Positions 8,574 through 21,610 of a stretch of DNA of 64,000 nt are shown one piece after another. The DNA comes from Streptomyces sp. ICBB 8177 (GTDB lineage Bacteria > Actinomycetota > Actinomycetes > Streptomycetales > Streptomycetaceae), in contig NZ_NSKH01000018.1 of assembly GCF_003144095.1 (NCBI RefSeq), positions 2,472,137-2,536,136 of the forward strand, read 5' to 3'. Numbering within the stretch: the stretch's first letter is position 1; each line of letters starts with the position of its first letter. The position numbers were made by a program, and so were the translations under genes. The notes beneath the pieces are model-generated. The model was not told where the DNA came from, searched no databases, and saw only the letters and a list, made by a program, of their open reading frames with translations.

Positions 8574-9728
8574 ATGACTTTCCCTGGTGCACCCACAGGC
8601 CCCCGTGACGGCTCCCGGCTGCGCGTGCTGGCCGCCATGTCCGGCGGCGTGGACTCCGCCGTCGCCGCCGCCCGCGCGGCCGAGGCGGGCCACGACGTGA
8701 CCGGCGTCCACCTCGCGCTGTCCGCCAATCCGCAGTCGTTCCGTACCGGAGCCCGCGGCTGCTGCACGATCGAGGACTCCCGCGACGCCCGCCGCGCCGC
8801 CGACGTGATCGGCATCCCGTTCTACGTGTGGGACCTGGCGGAACGGTTCCGCGAGGACGTCGTCGAGGACTTCGTCAGCGAGTACGCGGCCGGCCGCACG
8901 CCCAACCCGTGCCTGCGCTGCAACGAGAAGATCAAGTTCGCCGCGCTGCTGGACAAGGCGCTGGCGCTGGGCTTCGACGCGGTGTGCACCGGCCACTACG
9001 CGACGATCGTCACCCACGACGGCCGCCGCGAGCTGCACCGGGCGAGCGACGCGGCCAAGGACCAGAGCTACGTGCTCGGCGTGCTCGACGACCGCCAGCT
9101 CGCGCACGCGATGTTCCCGCTCGGCGACACCCTCACCACCAAGGACGAGATCCGCGCCGAGGCCGAGCGCCGGGGCCTGGCCGTCGCCCGCAAGCCCGAC
9201 AGCCACGACATCTGCTTCATCGCCGACGGCGACACCCAGGGCTTCCTGGCCAAGCGGCTCGGCACCGCCGAGGGCGCCGTCGTGGACGAGGACGGCACCC
9301 GCCTCGGCAGCCACGAGGGCGCGTACGGCTTCACCATCGGCCAGCGCAAGGGCCTGCGCATCGGCACCCCCGCCCCCGACGGCAAGCCGCGCTACGTGCT
9401 GGACATCTCGCCGGTCGACAACACGGTCACCGTCGGCCCGGCCGAGGCCCTGGACGTCACCGGGCTGACCGCGATCCGCCCGCGCTGGTGCGGCGACGTG
9501 CCGCCGAGCGGGGAGGCGGCGTACACCGCTCAGCTGCGCGCGCACGGCGAGGACGTGCCCGTACGCGCCGAGGTCGTCGACGGCGAGCTGCGGGTGCGCT
9601 TCGCGCAGCCGGTGCGCGGGGTCGCGCCGGGCCAGGCGGTCGTCCTCTACGACGGCACCCGGGTGGTCGGCTCGGCGACGATCAACACGACCCAGCGGCG
9701 CGAGCGCCCGGCCGCGGCCCGCGTCTGA
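8574..9728 (+). CDS. mnmA: tRNA-specific 2-thiouridylase MnmA
   Basis: A 384-residue enzyme that adenylates and thiolates U34 of tRNAs for Glu, Gln and Lys. The PP-loop ATP site is [13 protein letters not shown] near residue 20; the catalytic cysteines lie in [14 protein letters not shown] and in [10 protein letters not shown]. The C-terminal part is a beta barrel. Start ATG 8574 has a strong GGAGGGG eight bases upstream. It follows the cysteine desulfurase, probably as a two-gene operon, and ends four bases before the stop of a convergent gene. Confidence 0.96.
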   Translation: MTFPGAPTGPRDGSRLRVLAAMSGGVDSAVAAARAAEAGHDVTGVHLALSANPQSFRTGARGCCTIEDSRDARRAADVIGIPFYVWDLAERFREDVVEDFVSEYAAGRTPNPCLRCNEKIKFAALLDKALALGFDAVCTGHYATIVTHDGRRELHRASDAAKDQSYVLGVLDDRQLAHAMFPLGDTLTTKDEIRAEAERRGLAVARKPDSHDICFIADGDTQGFLAKRLGTAEGAVVDEDGTRLGSHEGAYGFTIGQRKGLRIGTPAPDGKPRYVLDISPVDNTVTVGPAEALDVTGLTAIRPRWCGDVPPSGEAAYTAQLRAHGEDVPVRAEVVDGELRVRFAQPVRGVAPGQAVVLYDGTRVVGSATINTTQRRERPAAARV

Positions 9729-9731
9729 CCG

Positions 9732-10307
9732 TCAACTCCCGCAGAACGAGGGCACGTTAGTGCTATCAGCCCGCACCGTCAGCTGTGTCTCGAAGCGGTA
9801 CGGGGCCGTCGGCGCGCCCCCGGAGAAGTACACCGGGTACATCCCCGGCGGCGTGCCGCAGCGCACGGTGACCTCAGCGGCGTAGGCGTGGGCCAGTCGC
9901 TCCGGCGCCGGGTGCCGTGCCCGCCACCGGGCGCGCGGCCCCGCCTCGCGCAGGACGATCCGGCCGGCGAAGGCGGGCGAGGTGATCTCGTCGCCGACCA
10001 CCCCCGCCGCGTTCGCGCCCAGCGCCACCCCCACGCGACCGCCGGGCCGCGTGGGGGCCACCGGCGCGAGCAGCGGCCACAGGTCCTGCGGCGACGGCCC
10101 CACCCGCGCGCACGGCGCGCCCGCGTGCCGCGCCGGTCGCGGACGCACCCCATCCCAGGGGCTCGCGCCGCAGCGCGTGACGTTCCCGTGGTGGACCGCG
10201 CCGCCGAGGATCACGAACGTCCCCGGCTGGGGTGCGGGCGCGGCGCCGGGCGGGAACACGGCGACGGCCGCCGCGGCCAGTGCGACGGCGGTACGGGGCA
10301 GAGCCAC
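9732..10307 (-). CDS. Hypothetical secreted protein
   Basis: A 191-residue protein of unknown family with GTG start at 10307 and GAGGA upstream. Residues 1-25 look like a Sec signal peptide (ALPRTAVALAAAAVAVF then APA). The mature part has four cysteines and patches such as FVILGGAVHHGNVTRCG and FAGRIVLREAG. Several Streptomyces cell-surface proteins of this size have similar make-up, but no function can be given. It is convergent with mnmA. Confidence 0.6.
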   Translation of the reverse strand: MALPRTAVALAAAAVAVFPPGAAPAPQPGTFVILGGAVHHGNVTRCGASPWDGVRPRPARHAGAPCARVGPSPQDLWPLLAPVAPTRPGGRVGVALGANAAGVVGDEITSPAFAGRIVLREAGPRARWRARHPAPERLAHAYAAEVTVRCGTPPGMYPVYFSGGAPTAPYRFETQLTVRADSTNVPSFCGS

Positions 10308-10569
10308 GGGCGCGGGTCCTCACGGCGGGCGATCCGGGACAAGCTGTGGAGTTCCTGTGGAGCGTAGCCCATACTGCCGGTGATGCGCGGGCCGTCGCCG
10401 CATCACCGCCGCGCGTCCGACGCGGCGTCAGCCCCCGCCGCACAGCGGGCGGGTCGTACGAAGGGAGGCCGCCGACGTGCGTCCGCTACGCCGCGTACGC
10501 CGACCGGGCCGGGAGCCCGGGCACCACGCCGGCCGTGGCCGCCGCGACCACGACCGCGATCACCCGAGG

Positions 10570-11076
10570 GTGACGCGCGCCCGGTTGACCGGGCCCGACG
10601 CGCGGGCCCTGGCCGGAGGGCTCGGCGCGGCCGGGCTGGTGGCGGTCGCGCTGGCCGCCCTGCCGTGTCTGGCGGGCTGCGGCTTCGGAGCCCTCGGGCA
10701 GAGCCCGGCGCCGCCGGACCACCCGCCGCCCCGGCCCGAGCACGCCTCGCCGCTGTCGTCGGTGCAGGCGGACCTGCTGGCCGCCGCACGCCAGACGGCG
10801 CACATGCCGGTGTTCGACCACGCCTCGCAGCCCGGCGAGAGCCACTGGTCGGTCGCGGGCGTCCGCTTCTTCTACGGCGGCTACACGATCCGCACCGCCT
10901 GCGTCGGCGACGGCACCCTGACCGCCACCGCGACCGGCGTCGGCACCTGGCACGCCCGGTGCGTACGCGACCGGGTCTCGGTCGACCAGGTCACCGAGTC
11001 CACGCAGGGCCGCCCGGTGGACTTCACCTTCACCGCGACGAAGGGCGTGCGCTTCGCGGTGGTGGCGCTCGGCTGA
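10570..11076 (+). CDS. Hypothetical lipoprotein
   Basis: A 168-residue protein if translated from GTG 10570. It has an N-terminal hydrophobic segment ending in the lipobox LAGC (ALAALPCLAGCGFGALG), so it is probably anchored outside the membrane. The mature part is unassigned. The start is uncertain: GTG 10570 overlaps a TGA in a GTGA arrangement, while an in-frame GTG at 10477 has a better Shine-Dalgarno (AGGGAGG) but would put about 60 charged residues before the lipobox, which is unlikely for a lipoprotein. Confidence 0.55.
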   Translation: MTRARLTGPDARALAGGLGAAGLVAVALAALPCLAGCGFGALGQSPAPPDHPPPRPEHASPLSSVQADLLAAARQTAHMPVFDHASQPGESHWSVAGVRFFYGGYTIRTACVGDGTLTATATGVGTWHARCVRDRVSVDQVTESTQGRPVDFTFTATKGVRFAVVALG

Positions 11077-11136
11077 CCGGGGCCCGCTCAGGGGCCTCGG
11101 GGTCCGGGGCGGGCCCGTCGTCGTTATCGTGGGCGG

Positions 11137-11676
11137 GTGAACATCTGCGTCTTCCTCTCCGCCGCCGACCTCGACGAGCGCTACACCGCGCCGGCCCGCG
11201 AGTTCGCCGAGCTGATCGGCAAGGGCGGCCACACGCTCGTGTGGGGCGGGTCGGACGTCGGCCTGATGAAGGTCGTCGCCGACGGCGTTCAGGCGGCCGG
11301 CGGGCGGCTCGTCGGGGTCTCGGTGGAGTTCCTGCGGGGCAAGGCCCGCGCGGGGGCCGACGAGATGATCGTCGCCGCCGACCTCGCGGAGCGCAAGGCG
11401 CAGTTGCTGGCCCGGTCCGACGCCGTCGTCATCATGGTGGGCGGCACCGGCACGCTGGACGAGGCCACCGAGATCCTGGAGCTGAAGAAGCACGGCCTGC
11501 ACACCAAGCCGGTCGTCCTGCTCAACACCGCGGGCTTCTACGACGGCCTGCGCGAGCAGTTCCTGCGCATGGACGCGGAGGGCTTCCTGCCGCTGCCGCT
11601 GACCGAACTGGTCTTCTTCGCGGAGGACGGCGCGGGCGCGCTCGCGTACCTGGAGGAGACGGCAGGCATCCGCTGA
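11137..11676 (+). CDS. LOG-like Rossmann-fold protein (TIGR00730 type), divergent
   Basis: A 179-residue protein resembling cytokinin-riboside phosphoribohydrolases of the LONELY GUY family, which cleave nucleoside monophosphates to base plus ribose phosphate. The glycine-rich WGGSDVGLMKVVADG and LAERKAQLLARSDA align with family motifs. The diagnostic PGGxGTxxE reads VGGTGTLDE, with the proline lost. The catalytic glutamate and the GG-GT scaffold remain. GTG 11137 sits six bases after TATCGT, consistent with a leaderless start. Specificity unknown. Confidence 0.8.
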   Translation: MNICVFLSAADLDERYTAPAREFAELIGKGGHTLVWGGSDVGLMKVVADGVQAAGGRLVGVSVEFLRGKARAGADEMIVAADLAERKAQLLARSDAVVIMVGGTGTLDEATEILELKKHGLHTKPVVLLNTAGFYDGLREQFLRMDAEGFLPLPLTELVFFAEDGAGALAYLEETAGIR

Positions 11677-11772
11677 CGCGCGCTTGGGCGGGTACGGGGG
11701 GGCTGACCGCGCCACGGGTGCGCTGACGCGCGCCGGAGGCGGTGCCGGGGGCGCGGGGGTGCTGATGCGAGC

Positions 11773-12471
11773 ATGGCCGGTATGTCCTCTCATCTGATCA
11801 CCGGAGCCGGATCCGGCATCGGCGCGGCGCTCGCCCGGCGGCTGCTGGAGCGCGGCGACGACCTGTGGCTGCTGGCCCGCGACGCCGGACGCGCCAAGGA
11901 ACTCGCCGACGCCTTCCCCGGCGCGCACACCCTCGTCGGCGACCTCGCCCAGCCGGAGCGGCTGTCGTGGGCGTTCGGCCACCAGGCGCTGCCCGAGCGG
12001 CTCGACTCGCTGCTGCACGTCGCGGGCGTCGCCGACCTCGGCGAGGTCGGCGAGCTGACCCCCAAGGTCTGGGAGCGCACGCTCGCCGTCAACCTCATGG
12101 CTCCCGCCGAGCTGACCCGCCTCGTCCTGCCCCAACTGCGCCTGTGCAGCGGCCACGTGGTCTTCGTCAACTCCGGCGCGGGCCTGTCCGCCAACGCGGG
12201 CTGGAGCGCGTACGCCGCCAGCAAGCACGGCCTCAAGGCGCTCGCGGACTCCCTGCGGCAGGAGGAGCACGGCAACGGGGTGCGCGTCACCTCCGTCTAC
12301 CCGGGCCGCACCGCGACCCCGATGCAGGAGAAGCTCCACCAGTACGAGGGCAGGCGGTACGACCCGGCCGACTGGATCGACCCGGAGTCGGTGGCCTCGA
12401 CCGTGCTGCTCTCCCTCGACCTGCCCAGGGACGCCGAGATCAACGACGTCACGGTGCGGCCGGGCCGCTGA
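11773..12471 (+). CDS. Short-chain dehydrogenase/reductase
   Basis: A 232-residue classical SDR. The NAD(P) motif is TGAGSGIGAALARRL at residues 10-24; the active site is serine in VFVNSGAG and YAASK at about residues 142-146, followed by VYPGRTATPM. Substrate unknown. Translation may start at ATG 11773 or at ATG 11782 (MSSHLITG). It is co-directional with neighbours but spaced from both, so it is probably monocistronic. Confidence 0.9.
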   Translation: MAGMSSHLITGAGSGIGAALARRLLERGDDLWLLARDAGRAKELADAFPGAHTLVGDLAQPERLSWAFGHQALPERLDSLLHVAGVADLGEVGELTPKVWERTLAVNLMAPAELTRLVLPQLRLCSGHVVFVNSGAGLSANAGWSAYAASKHGLKALADSLRQEEHGNGVRVTSVYPGRTATPMQEKLHQYEGRRYDPADWIDPESVASTVLLSLDLPRDAEINDVTVRPGR

Positions 12472-12573
12472 GCCGGACGACCGGCGCGCCCGAGGGTGCG
12501 CCCCGCGCGCGCCGGTCGCAGCATGGAGGGAGAGGGAGAGTCCACACGGCCGTACCGTGCCGGAGGTGACCCG

Positions 12574-13185
12574 ATGACCAGTCCCAGCCCCCGAGGCGCA
12601 CTGGGCGCCGGTGGCGTCTTCTGGTCCTTCGCCCCCTGGATCATCTTCGAGGTGGTGGCGGGTCCGAGTACCTGGAAGTTCGCCGCCTTCGCCGCACTGA
12701 TCGCCTCCGTGGTGCTCAACCTGCCGGACCTGCGCCAGGGCAGCGTGAAGGTGCTGAACGCGGCCGCGCTCGCGTTCTTCGCCGTGGTGTCCGTGCTGGC
12801 GCTGGCCCTCAGCCACCACGACCTGGTCTGGCTGGAGACGTACGCGCAGGTCATCTCCAACGCCGTGGTCGCCGTCGTCGCGCTGGGCTCGCTGGCCTTC
12901 GTGCCGTTCACCGAGCAGTACGCGCGCGAGTCCACGCCGCGCGAGATCTGGGGCACCCCCGGATTCACACACGTCAACCGCGTGCTGACCCTGATGTGGG
13001 GCCTGGTCTTCGCGGTCACCGCGGTGCTCGGGCTGGTCGCGATCCACGACACCGTCGACAGCGACTGGCTCAACTGGGTCATCCCGATCGCCCTGCTGGT
13101 GCTGGCCGTCAAGTTCACCAACTGGTACCCGCAGCACGTGCGCTCCCAGTCGATGGCCGCCCGGGCCAGGGTCGTCCACCACTGA
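12574..13185 (+). CDS. Hypothetical integral membrane protein
   Basis: A 203-residue protein with about six transmembrane segments and a short basic C terminus. It begins at ATG 12574 behind GGAGGTGACCCG. Hydrophobic runs include GGVFWSFAPWIIFEVVAG and IPIALLVLAVKF. A loop after residue 100 carries FTEQYARESTPREIWGTPGF, a motif I associate with DUF-type actinobacterial membrane proteins of unknown role. No transport or catalytic signature is visible. Confidence 0.75.
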   Translation: MTSPSPRGALGAGGVFWSFAPWIIFEVVAGPSTWKFAAFAALIASVVLNLPDLRQGSVKVLNAAALAFFAVVSVLALALSHHDLVWLETYAQVISNAVVAVVALGSLAFVPFTEQYARESTPREIWGTPGFTHVNRVLTLMWGLVFAVTAVLGLVAIHDTVDSDWLNWVIPIALLVLAVKFTNWYPQHVRSQSMAARARVVHH

Positions 13186-13259
13186 GTACGGCCCCCGGTG
13201 GCCCGGCGCCGGGACCGGAGCATTCCGGACACCGCCTGACCGGCGACTACGCTTCCCGC

Positions 13260-14429
13260 GTGAACGACGAGAGCACCTTCGACACCAGTGCCCCCGCCGG
13301 CCCGGCCGACACGCTCCCGCGGCCGGCCCCGGGATCGGCCACCGGCGTGGGCTCGATGCCCGGCGACGACGTGCGCGAGGCGGTCCGCGTCGCGGTGGAG
13401 GCCGTTCCCACGCTGCCGTTCCTGCCGGAGCTGCCCGCCCGCGGCCCCGGCGCGGACATGATCGGGCGCACCCTCGGCATGCTGGTCGAGCTGTACGCGC
13501 GGGTCGAGCCCAGCGGCTGGCGGTTCGGCGACCGCCCGGGGCGCGACACCCGGCGGGCCCGGGCCTTCCTCGCCCAGGACCTCGACACGTTGGAGGAGTT
13601 CACGCAGGGCTATGAGGGCCCGCTGAAGGTGCAGGTCGTCGGGCCCTGGACGCTCGCCGCCTCGGTCGAGCTGCGGGGCGGGGAGGCCGCGCTGTCCGAT
13701 CCGGGCGCCTGCCGCGACCTGACCGCCTCGCTCACCGAGGGCCTGCGGCTGCATCTGGCCGACCTCGCCCGGCGCGTCCCCGGCGCGCGGCCGGTGCTCC
13801 AGCTCGACGAGCCGTCCCTGACCGCCGTCCTGCTCGGCCGGATCCGCTCCGCCAGCGGCTACCGCACCCACCGGGCGGTCGACCGGGCCGTGGTGGAGGG
13901 CGCGCTACGCGAGATCGTCGAGACGGCGCGCGCGGCGGGCGCGGCGGTGATCGCGCACTCGTGCGCCCCCTCCGTGCCCTTCGGCCTGCTGCGGCGCGCC
14001 GGGGTGTCCGGCGTGTCGTTCGACTTCTCCCTGCTCACGGAGAGTGAGTGGGACACGATCGGGGAGGCGGTCGAGGCCGGAACGGTTCTGCTGGCCGGAG
14101 TGGTGCCGGGAACGGACACCGGGACGGGCGCCTCGGGCTCCTCGGGCTCCTCGGGCGCTTCGGCGGCGGGCGGCGGGGCGTCCGGCGCGGCGGCGTCCGG
14201 CACGGGCTCCGGATCGGGCACCGGTTCGACGCCGTTGTCAGACCCTGCCGGTAGCGTCAGTGGTGTCCGGTCGTTGTGGCGCGGGCTGGGGCTGTCGCCG
14301 GGGACTCTCGCGGAGTCCGTGGTGGTCACTCCGGCGTGCGGTCTCGCGGGTGCCTCCCCGGGGTACGCCCGCGCGGCGCTGACCCACTGCGCCAAGGCGG
14401 CCAGGACCCTCGTCGACGACCCCGAGTAG
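13260..14429 (+). CDS. Cobalamin-independent methionine synthase-like protein (MetE C-terminal type)
   Basis: A 389-residue protein with the MetE C-terminal barrel but no N-terminal MetE domain, as in archaeal MetE-like proteins and vitamin-B12-independent core enzymes. Visible features are GVGSMPGDDVREAVR, VQVVGPWTLAASVELRGG, VLQLDEPSL, and the putative zinc ligands IAHSCAP (His, Cys) and TPACGLAGAS (Cys). Between about residues 290 and 330 is a low-complexity G/S/A/T insert. GTG 13260 follows TACGCT (13248-13253) by six bases, a leaderless spacing. It may act on an unidentified methyl acceptor. Confidence 0.82.
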   Translation: MNDESTFDTSAPAGPADTLPRPAPGSATGVGSMPGDDVREAVRVAVEAVPTLPFLPELPARGPGADMIGRTLGMLVELYARVEPSGWRFGDRPGRDTRRARAFLAQDLDTLEEFTQGYEGPLKVQVVGPWTLAASVELRGGEAALSDPGACRDLTASLTEGLRLHLADLARRVPGARPVLQLDEPSLTAVLLGRIRSASGYRTHRAVDRAVVEGALREIVETARAAGAAVIAHSCAPSVPFGLLRRAGVSGVSFDFSLLTESEWDTIGEAVEAGTVLLAGVVPGTDTGTGASGSSGSSGASAAGGGASGAAASGTGSGSGTGSTPLSDPAGSVSGVRSLWRGLGLSPGTLAESVVVTPACGLAGASPGYARAALTHCAKAARTLVDDPE

Positions 14430-14452
14430 CCGACGACCATGACCCTGAGTGA

Positions 14453-16663
<2,211 letters not shown>

Positions 16664-16850
16664 GGGCGGCTCACCCGATCGGCGCATACCAGACGGATGA
16701 GGGATGCAGGGTTCCATTCGGGCAACCCCGGGGGATCGCTGCCCGGGACCGGCTTTCCCGGCCTACTGTTGAGAGGCGCCCCTGCCGGGCATCAGTCTCA
16801 CGCCGGGCGTGGCCGACCTGAGCGCGACCCCGGCTGTGAGAGGGACGGGC

Positions 16851-18950
16851 ATGAAACCGACGGACAAGGCCGGACCGGCGCCGAGCCGGCGGCGGTCCGC
16901 CGCGCCGCCGGTGCCCCCGGTGGTGTTGCGGGCCGCGGTGGTCGCCGCCGCGGCGCTGGCGCTGATGGTGGGCGTCGCCCGCGTGGTGGCCGACGGCCAC
17001 GCGCTCTTCCCCGGCCACGCCGCGGGCTGGGCCTTCGCCGTGCTGACCGGCGTCATCGTCGGCCACCTCGTCGCGCTCGGCCGCGACCGCTGGTGGGGTG
17101 GCACCGGCTCCGGCGCCGCCCTCACGCTCGCCGTCCTGCTGCTGTACGGCTGGATGCCCTCGGTGCTGATCAGCCTCGCCGTGGTCGTGCTGGTCGGCGC
17201 CGCCCGCCGGCACCGCTGGCGGCAGGCGCTGCTGCACGGCGCCGTCGACATCCTCGGCATCGGCGCGGCGGCACTGGTGCTGCGGCTGTTCGGCACCGTG
17301 CCCTCCGTGGAACGGCCCTGGCTGCCCGCCACCTGGACGTACTCCGCCATCCCGACGGTGGTGCTGGCCTCGCTGTGCTACCTGGCCGCCACCCGCACCC
17401 TGCTGTGGTTCACCGTCGCACCGTCCGGCGGCGGGCTGCCGACCGTGGCCAGGACCGCGCTGGTGCGGCAGGGCCTGGTCGGGGTGGCCCTGCTGGGCAT
17501 CGCGCCGCTCATCGTCGCCGTGGCCGCGCAGATGCCGATGCTGCTGCCGCTGTTCGCGGTGCCGCTGATCGCGCTGGACTCCACGCTGTGGATCGCCCGC
17601 GCCCGCGCCGAGGAACAGCTGCGCGACCCGCTGACCGGCCTGCCCAACCGCCAGTGGCTGCTGGAGCGCACCTGGACCGCGCTGGACCACGCCGACCGGG
17701 GCGGGGTGCGGGCCGCGCTGGTCCTGATCGACCTCGACCGGTTCCGTTCGGTCAACGACACGCTCGGCCATCTCGCGGGCGACCGCCTGCTGTTGCAGAT
17801 AGCGGACCGGCTGCGGCTCGCCCTGCCGCGCGGCGCGGAGGCCGCCCGGCTCGGCGGCGACGAGTTCGCCGTCCTGCTGCCCACCTGCGACTCCCCGACC
17901 CGGGCGCAGCGCGTCGCGCGCAGCCTGGTCGCCGCGCTCGGCTCCCCGCTCAACCTCGACGGGCTCACCCTCGTGCTGGAGGCCAGCGCCGGGGTCGCCG
18001 TCTTCCCCGACCACGCCGGCGACGCGGAGGGACTGCTGCGGCGGGCGGACGTGGCGATGTACGAGGCCAAGCAGGACCGCAGCGGCGTCGAGGTCTACGA
18101 GGCCACCCGCGACGGCAACACGCCCGACCGCCTCGGGCTCCTCGGCGACCTGCGGCGCGCCATCGACCACGGCGACGTCGAACTCCACTACCAGCCCAAG
18201 GTGCGCTTCGACGGCAAGGTCGCCGGCCTTGAGGCGCTGCTGCGCTGGGAGCACCCGGAACGCGGGCGGGTCAGCCCCGAGGAGTTCATCGCGATCGCCG
18301 AGTCCTCCGGGCTCATGCCGCAGCTGACGGACTACGTGCTGGAGACCGCGCTGGCGCAGGTCGCGCAGTGGCGGGGGATGGGCATCGAGGTGCCGGTCGC
18401 GGTGAACGTCTCACCGCGCGACGTGCACACCCCCGGCTTCGCCGGATCGGTCGCCGCCCGGCTCGCGCGGCACGGGGTCCCGCCGGGGGCGCTCCAGCTG
18501 GAGATAACGGAACACGTGCTGCTGGAGGAGCCGCAGCGGGCCGCGGACACCCTCGCCGGGCTGACCGGGCACGGGGTGAAGATGTCGCTGGACGACTTCG
18601 GGACCGGCTACTCGTCGCTGGTGCACCTGCGGCGGCTGCCGGTCAGCGAGCTGAAGATCGACCGGTCCTTCGTGGCCCGGCTGGTGGTGGACACCGAGGA
18701 CGCGGAGATCGTGCGCTGCACGGTCGACCTCGCGCACTCGCTGGGGCTGCTGGTCGTCGCGGAGGGCGTCGAGGACGACGAGACGTGGGAACGACTGCGG
18801 GACCTGGGCTGCGACGCGATCCAGGGCTGGCTGGTGGCGGCGGCGATGCCGGCGGAGGAGACGACGGCGTGGCTGCGGGTGCGGGCCAAGTCCGGCTGGC
18901 ACCGGGGGGAGGGGGTGCGGGTGCTGGGGGTGGACGCTGCGCGGGGTTGA
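16851..18950 (+). CDS. rmdB: Membrane GGDEF-EAL protein (c-di-GMP cyclase/phosphodiesterase), RmdB-like
   Basis: A 699-residue protein: several transmembrane helices in residues 30-260, GGDEF domain with an intact RLGGDEF near residue 335, then an EAL domain with EALLRW at about 461, EITEHVLLEE, the DDFGTGYSS loop and AEGVED. All catalytic EAL motifs I know are present, so phosphodiesterase activity is expected; the GGDEF site also looks intact but the RxxD inhibitory site is missing. By context it corresponds to S. coelicolor RmdB, which acts in development (from memory). Start ATG 16851 has GAGGG upstream; GTG 16809 is an alternative. Confidence 0.92.
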   Translation: MKPTDKAGPAPSRRRSAAPPVPPVVLRAAVVAAAALALMVGVARVVADGHALFPGHAAGWAFAVLTGVIVGHLVALGRDRWWGGTGSGAALTLAVLLLYGWMPSVLISLAVVVLVGAARRHRWRQALLHGAVDILGIGAAALVLRLFGTVPSVERPWLPATWTYSAIPTVVLASLCYLAATRTLLWFTVAPSGGGLPTVARTALVRQGLVGVALLGIAPLIVAVAAQMPMLLPLFAVPLIALDSTLWIARARAEEQLRDPLTGLPNRQWLLERTWTALDHADRGGVRAALVLIDLDRFRSVNDTLGHLAGDRLLLQIADRLRLALPRGAEAARLGGDEFAVLLPTCDSPTRAQRVARSLVAALGSPLNLDGLTLVLEASAGVAVFPDHAGDAEGLLRRADVAMYEAKQDRSGVEVYEATRDGNTPDRLGLLGDLRRAIDHGDVELHYQPKVRFDGKVAGLEALLRWEHPERGRVSPEEFIAIAESSGLMPQLTDYVLETALAQVAQWRGMGIEVPVAVNVSPRDVHTPGFAGSVAARLARHGVPPGALQLEITEHVLLEEPQRAADTLAGLTGHGVKMSLDDFGTGYSSLVHLRRLPVSELKIDRSFVARLVVDTEDAEIVRCTVDLAHSLGLLVVAEGVEDDETWERLRDLGCDAIQGWLVAAAMPAEETTAWLRVRAKSGWHRGEGVRVLGVDAARG

Positions 18951-19005
18951 GCTCTCGTTCCCCCCACCCACCCGCCCACCTGTCCGCCGTCCCCACCGTG
19001 TCCGT

Positions 19006-19290
19006 GGGGCTCCGCCCCTGCACCCCGAAACTCCGCAGCCGCGCTGCGCCTCCGCGCCCCTCCGCAGGTACGGCCCGCACCTTCCGCCCCGTTCGCGAGG
19101 CTCCGCCCCTGTACCCCGGCGGGGCTGCGCCCCTGCACTTCCGTGAGCCACCGCAGCCGGGCTGGGCCTCCGGGCCCCGGGCCCCTCCGCCGGTCCGAAG
19201 GTGCGGCCCGCACCTTCCGCCCGTTCGCGGGGCTGCGCCCCTGCACCCCCGTGAGCCACCGTCGCGGGGCTGCGGTTCGGGGCTCCGCAC
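19006..19290. repeat. GC-rich interspersed repeats in the rmdB-gatC gap
   Basis: The 599-base gap between rmdB and gatC (18951-19549) holds no convincing gene. It contains degenerate copies of a unit like GGGGCTGCGCCCCTGCACCCC at about 19006, 19097, 19121 and 19229, two followed by the same CCGTGAGCCACC tail. A longer direct repeat built on GGCCCGCACCTTCCGCCC begins at 19067 and again at 19200. Each unit contains a small palindrome. Such decayed intergenic repeats are common in Streptomyces. A -10-like TAGGAT at 19502-19507 may serve gatC. Confidence 0.75.
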
Positions 19291-19549
19291 CCAGCCGGTC
19301 CCCACTTCCGTAGTGGGCAGTCGTCACGCAGGGCGGGACGGCTGGGCACTACGGCCCGCACCACGCCCCCCGCACCACGACCCCCGCGTCCCCTGCCCCC
19401 GCCCCCACGCCCCCCGTCATCCACGCCGCCTCCCCACCCCCGTAATCCATTGCGAGCCGGACGCTCGCGGAACCGTTTCGCGGCGGGTGCCCGTGCCGCC
19501 ATAGGATTGGCGGCGGAAACTCATCGATAACTCACCAGAGGATCGCCAC

Positions 19550-19846
19550 ATGCCTGGCATCACGCGCGAGGAGGTCGCCCACCTCGGCCGGCTGTCGCGT
19601 CTGGAGCTGAAGGACGAAGAGCTCGACCACTTCGCCGGACAGCTCGACGAGATCATCGGCGCGGTGGCCCGCGTCTCCGAGGTGGCGGGCGAGGACGTCC
19701 CCCCGACCTCGCACCCCCTGCCGCTGACCAACGTCATGCGCCCGGACGTCGTCCGGCCGTCGCTGACCCCGCAGCAGGCGCTGTCCGGCGCCCCCGCGCA
19801 GGAGCAGCAGCGTTTCAAGGTGCCGCAGATCCTGGGGGAGGACTGA
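19550..19846 (+). CDS. gatC: Asp-tRNA(Asn)/Glu-tRNA(Gln) amidotransferase subunit C
   Basis: A 98-residue GatC, the small subunit that wraps around GatA and stabilises the GatAB complex. Recognisable by [38 protein letters not shown] and [15 protein letters not shown]. It begins the gatCAB operon, six bases before gatA. Actinomycetes lack glutaminyl-tRNA synthetase, so this complex is needed to make Gln-tRNA(Gln). Confidence 0.96.
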   Translation: MPGITREEVAHLGRLSRLELKDEELDHFAGQLDEIIGAVARVSEVAGEDVPPTSHPLPLTNVMRPDVVRPSLTPQQALSGAPAQEQQRFKVPQILGED

Positions 19847-19851
19847 CCGCC

Positions 19852-21341
<1,490 letters not shown>

Positions 21342-21345
<4 letters not shown>

Positions 21346-21584
21346 CCGGAAAGCTGGACAAGGCCAAGGGATTCAAGAAGTCGCGGCCCGGCACCTACCT
21401 GTCCATCGGCACCACGCTCTTCGGCGCCGTGGGTGTCATCAAGCAGTTCCGCAGCGCGCGCGGCGAGAGCGACACGCTCAAGGTGATCGACGCGGTCGTG
21501 CGCGGCGCGGTCATCGTCACCGGCGTGGCCGTCCTGGTGCGCGAACTGCGGAACATGAACAGCGACGACGTCCTCGCCGACTGA
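21342..21584 (+). CDS. Small hypothetical protein inside the gatCAB operon
   Basis: An 80-residue protein whose ATG overlaps the gatA stop. It has a basic N terminus ([16 protein letters not shown]), a hydrophobic segment around [15 protein letters not shown], and a second one at [12 protein letters not shown], so it may be a small two-helix membrane protein or a peripheral one. It ends 26 bases before gatB. No function known; its place suggests it is co-transcribed with the amidotransferase. Confidence 0.78.
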
Positions 21585-21610
21585 CGACGCGGGCTGAGAG
21601 GGAAATTTCC

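Noticed and set aside
8238..9545. Minus-strand open frame opposite mnmA
   Set aside because: Antisense shadow; no motif and no ribosome-binding site.
19006..19290. CRISPR-like spacing of repeats in the rmdB-gatC gap
   Set aside because: Units are degenerate, irregularly spaced and self-palindromic, and no cas genes lie nearby.
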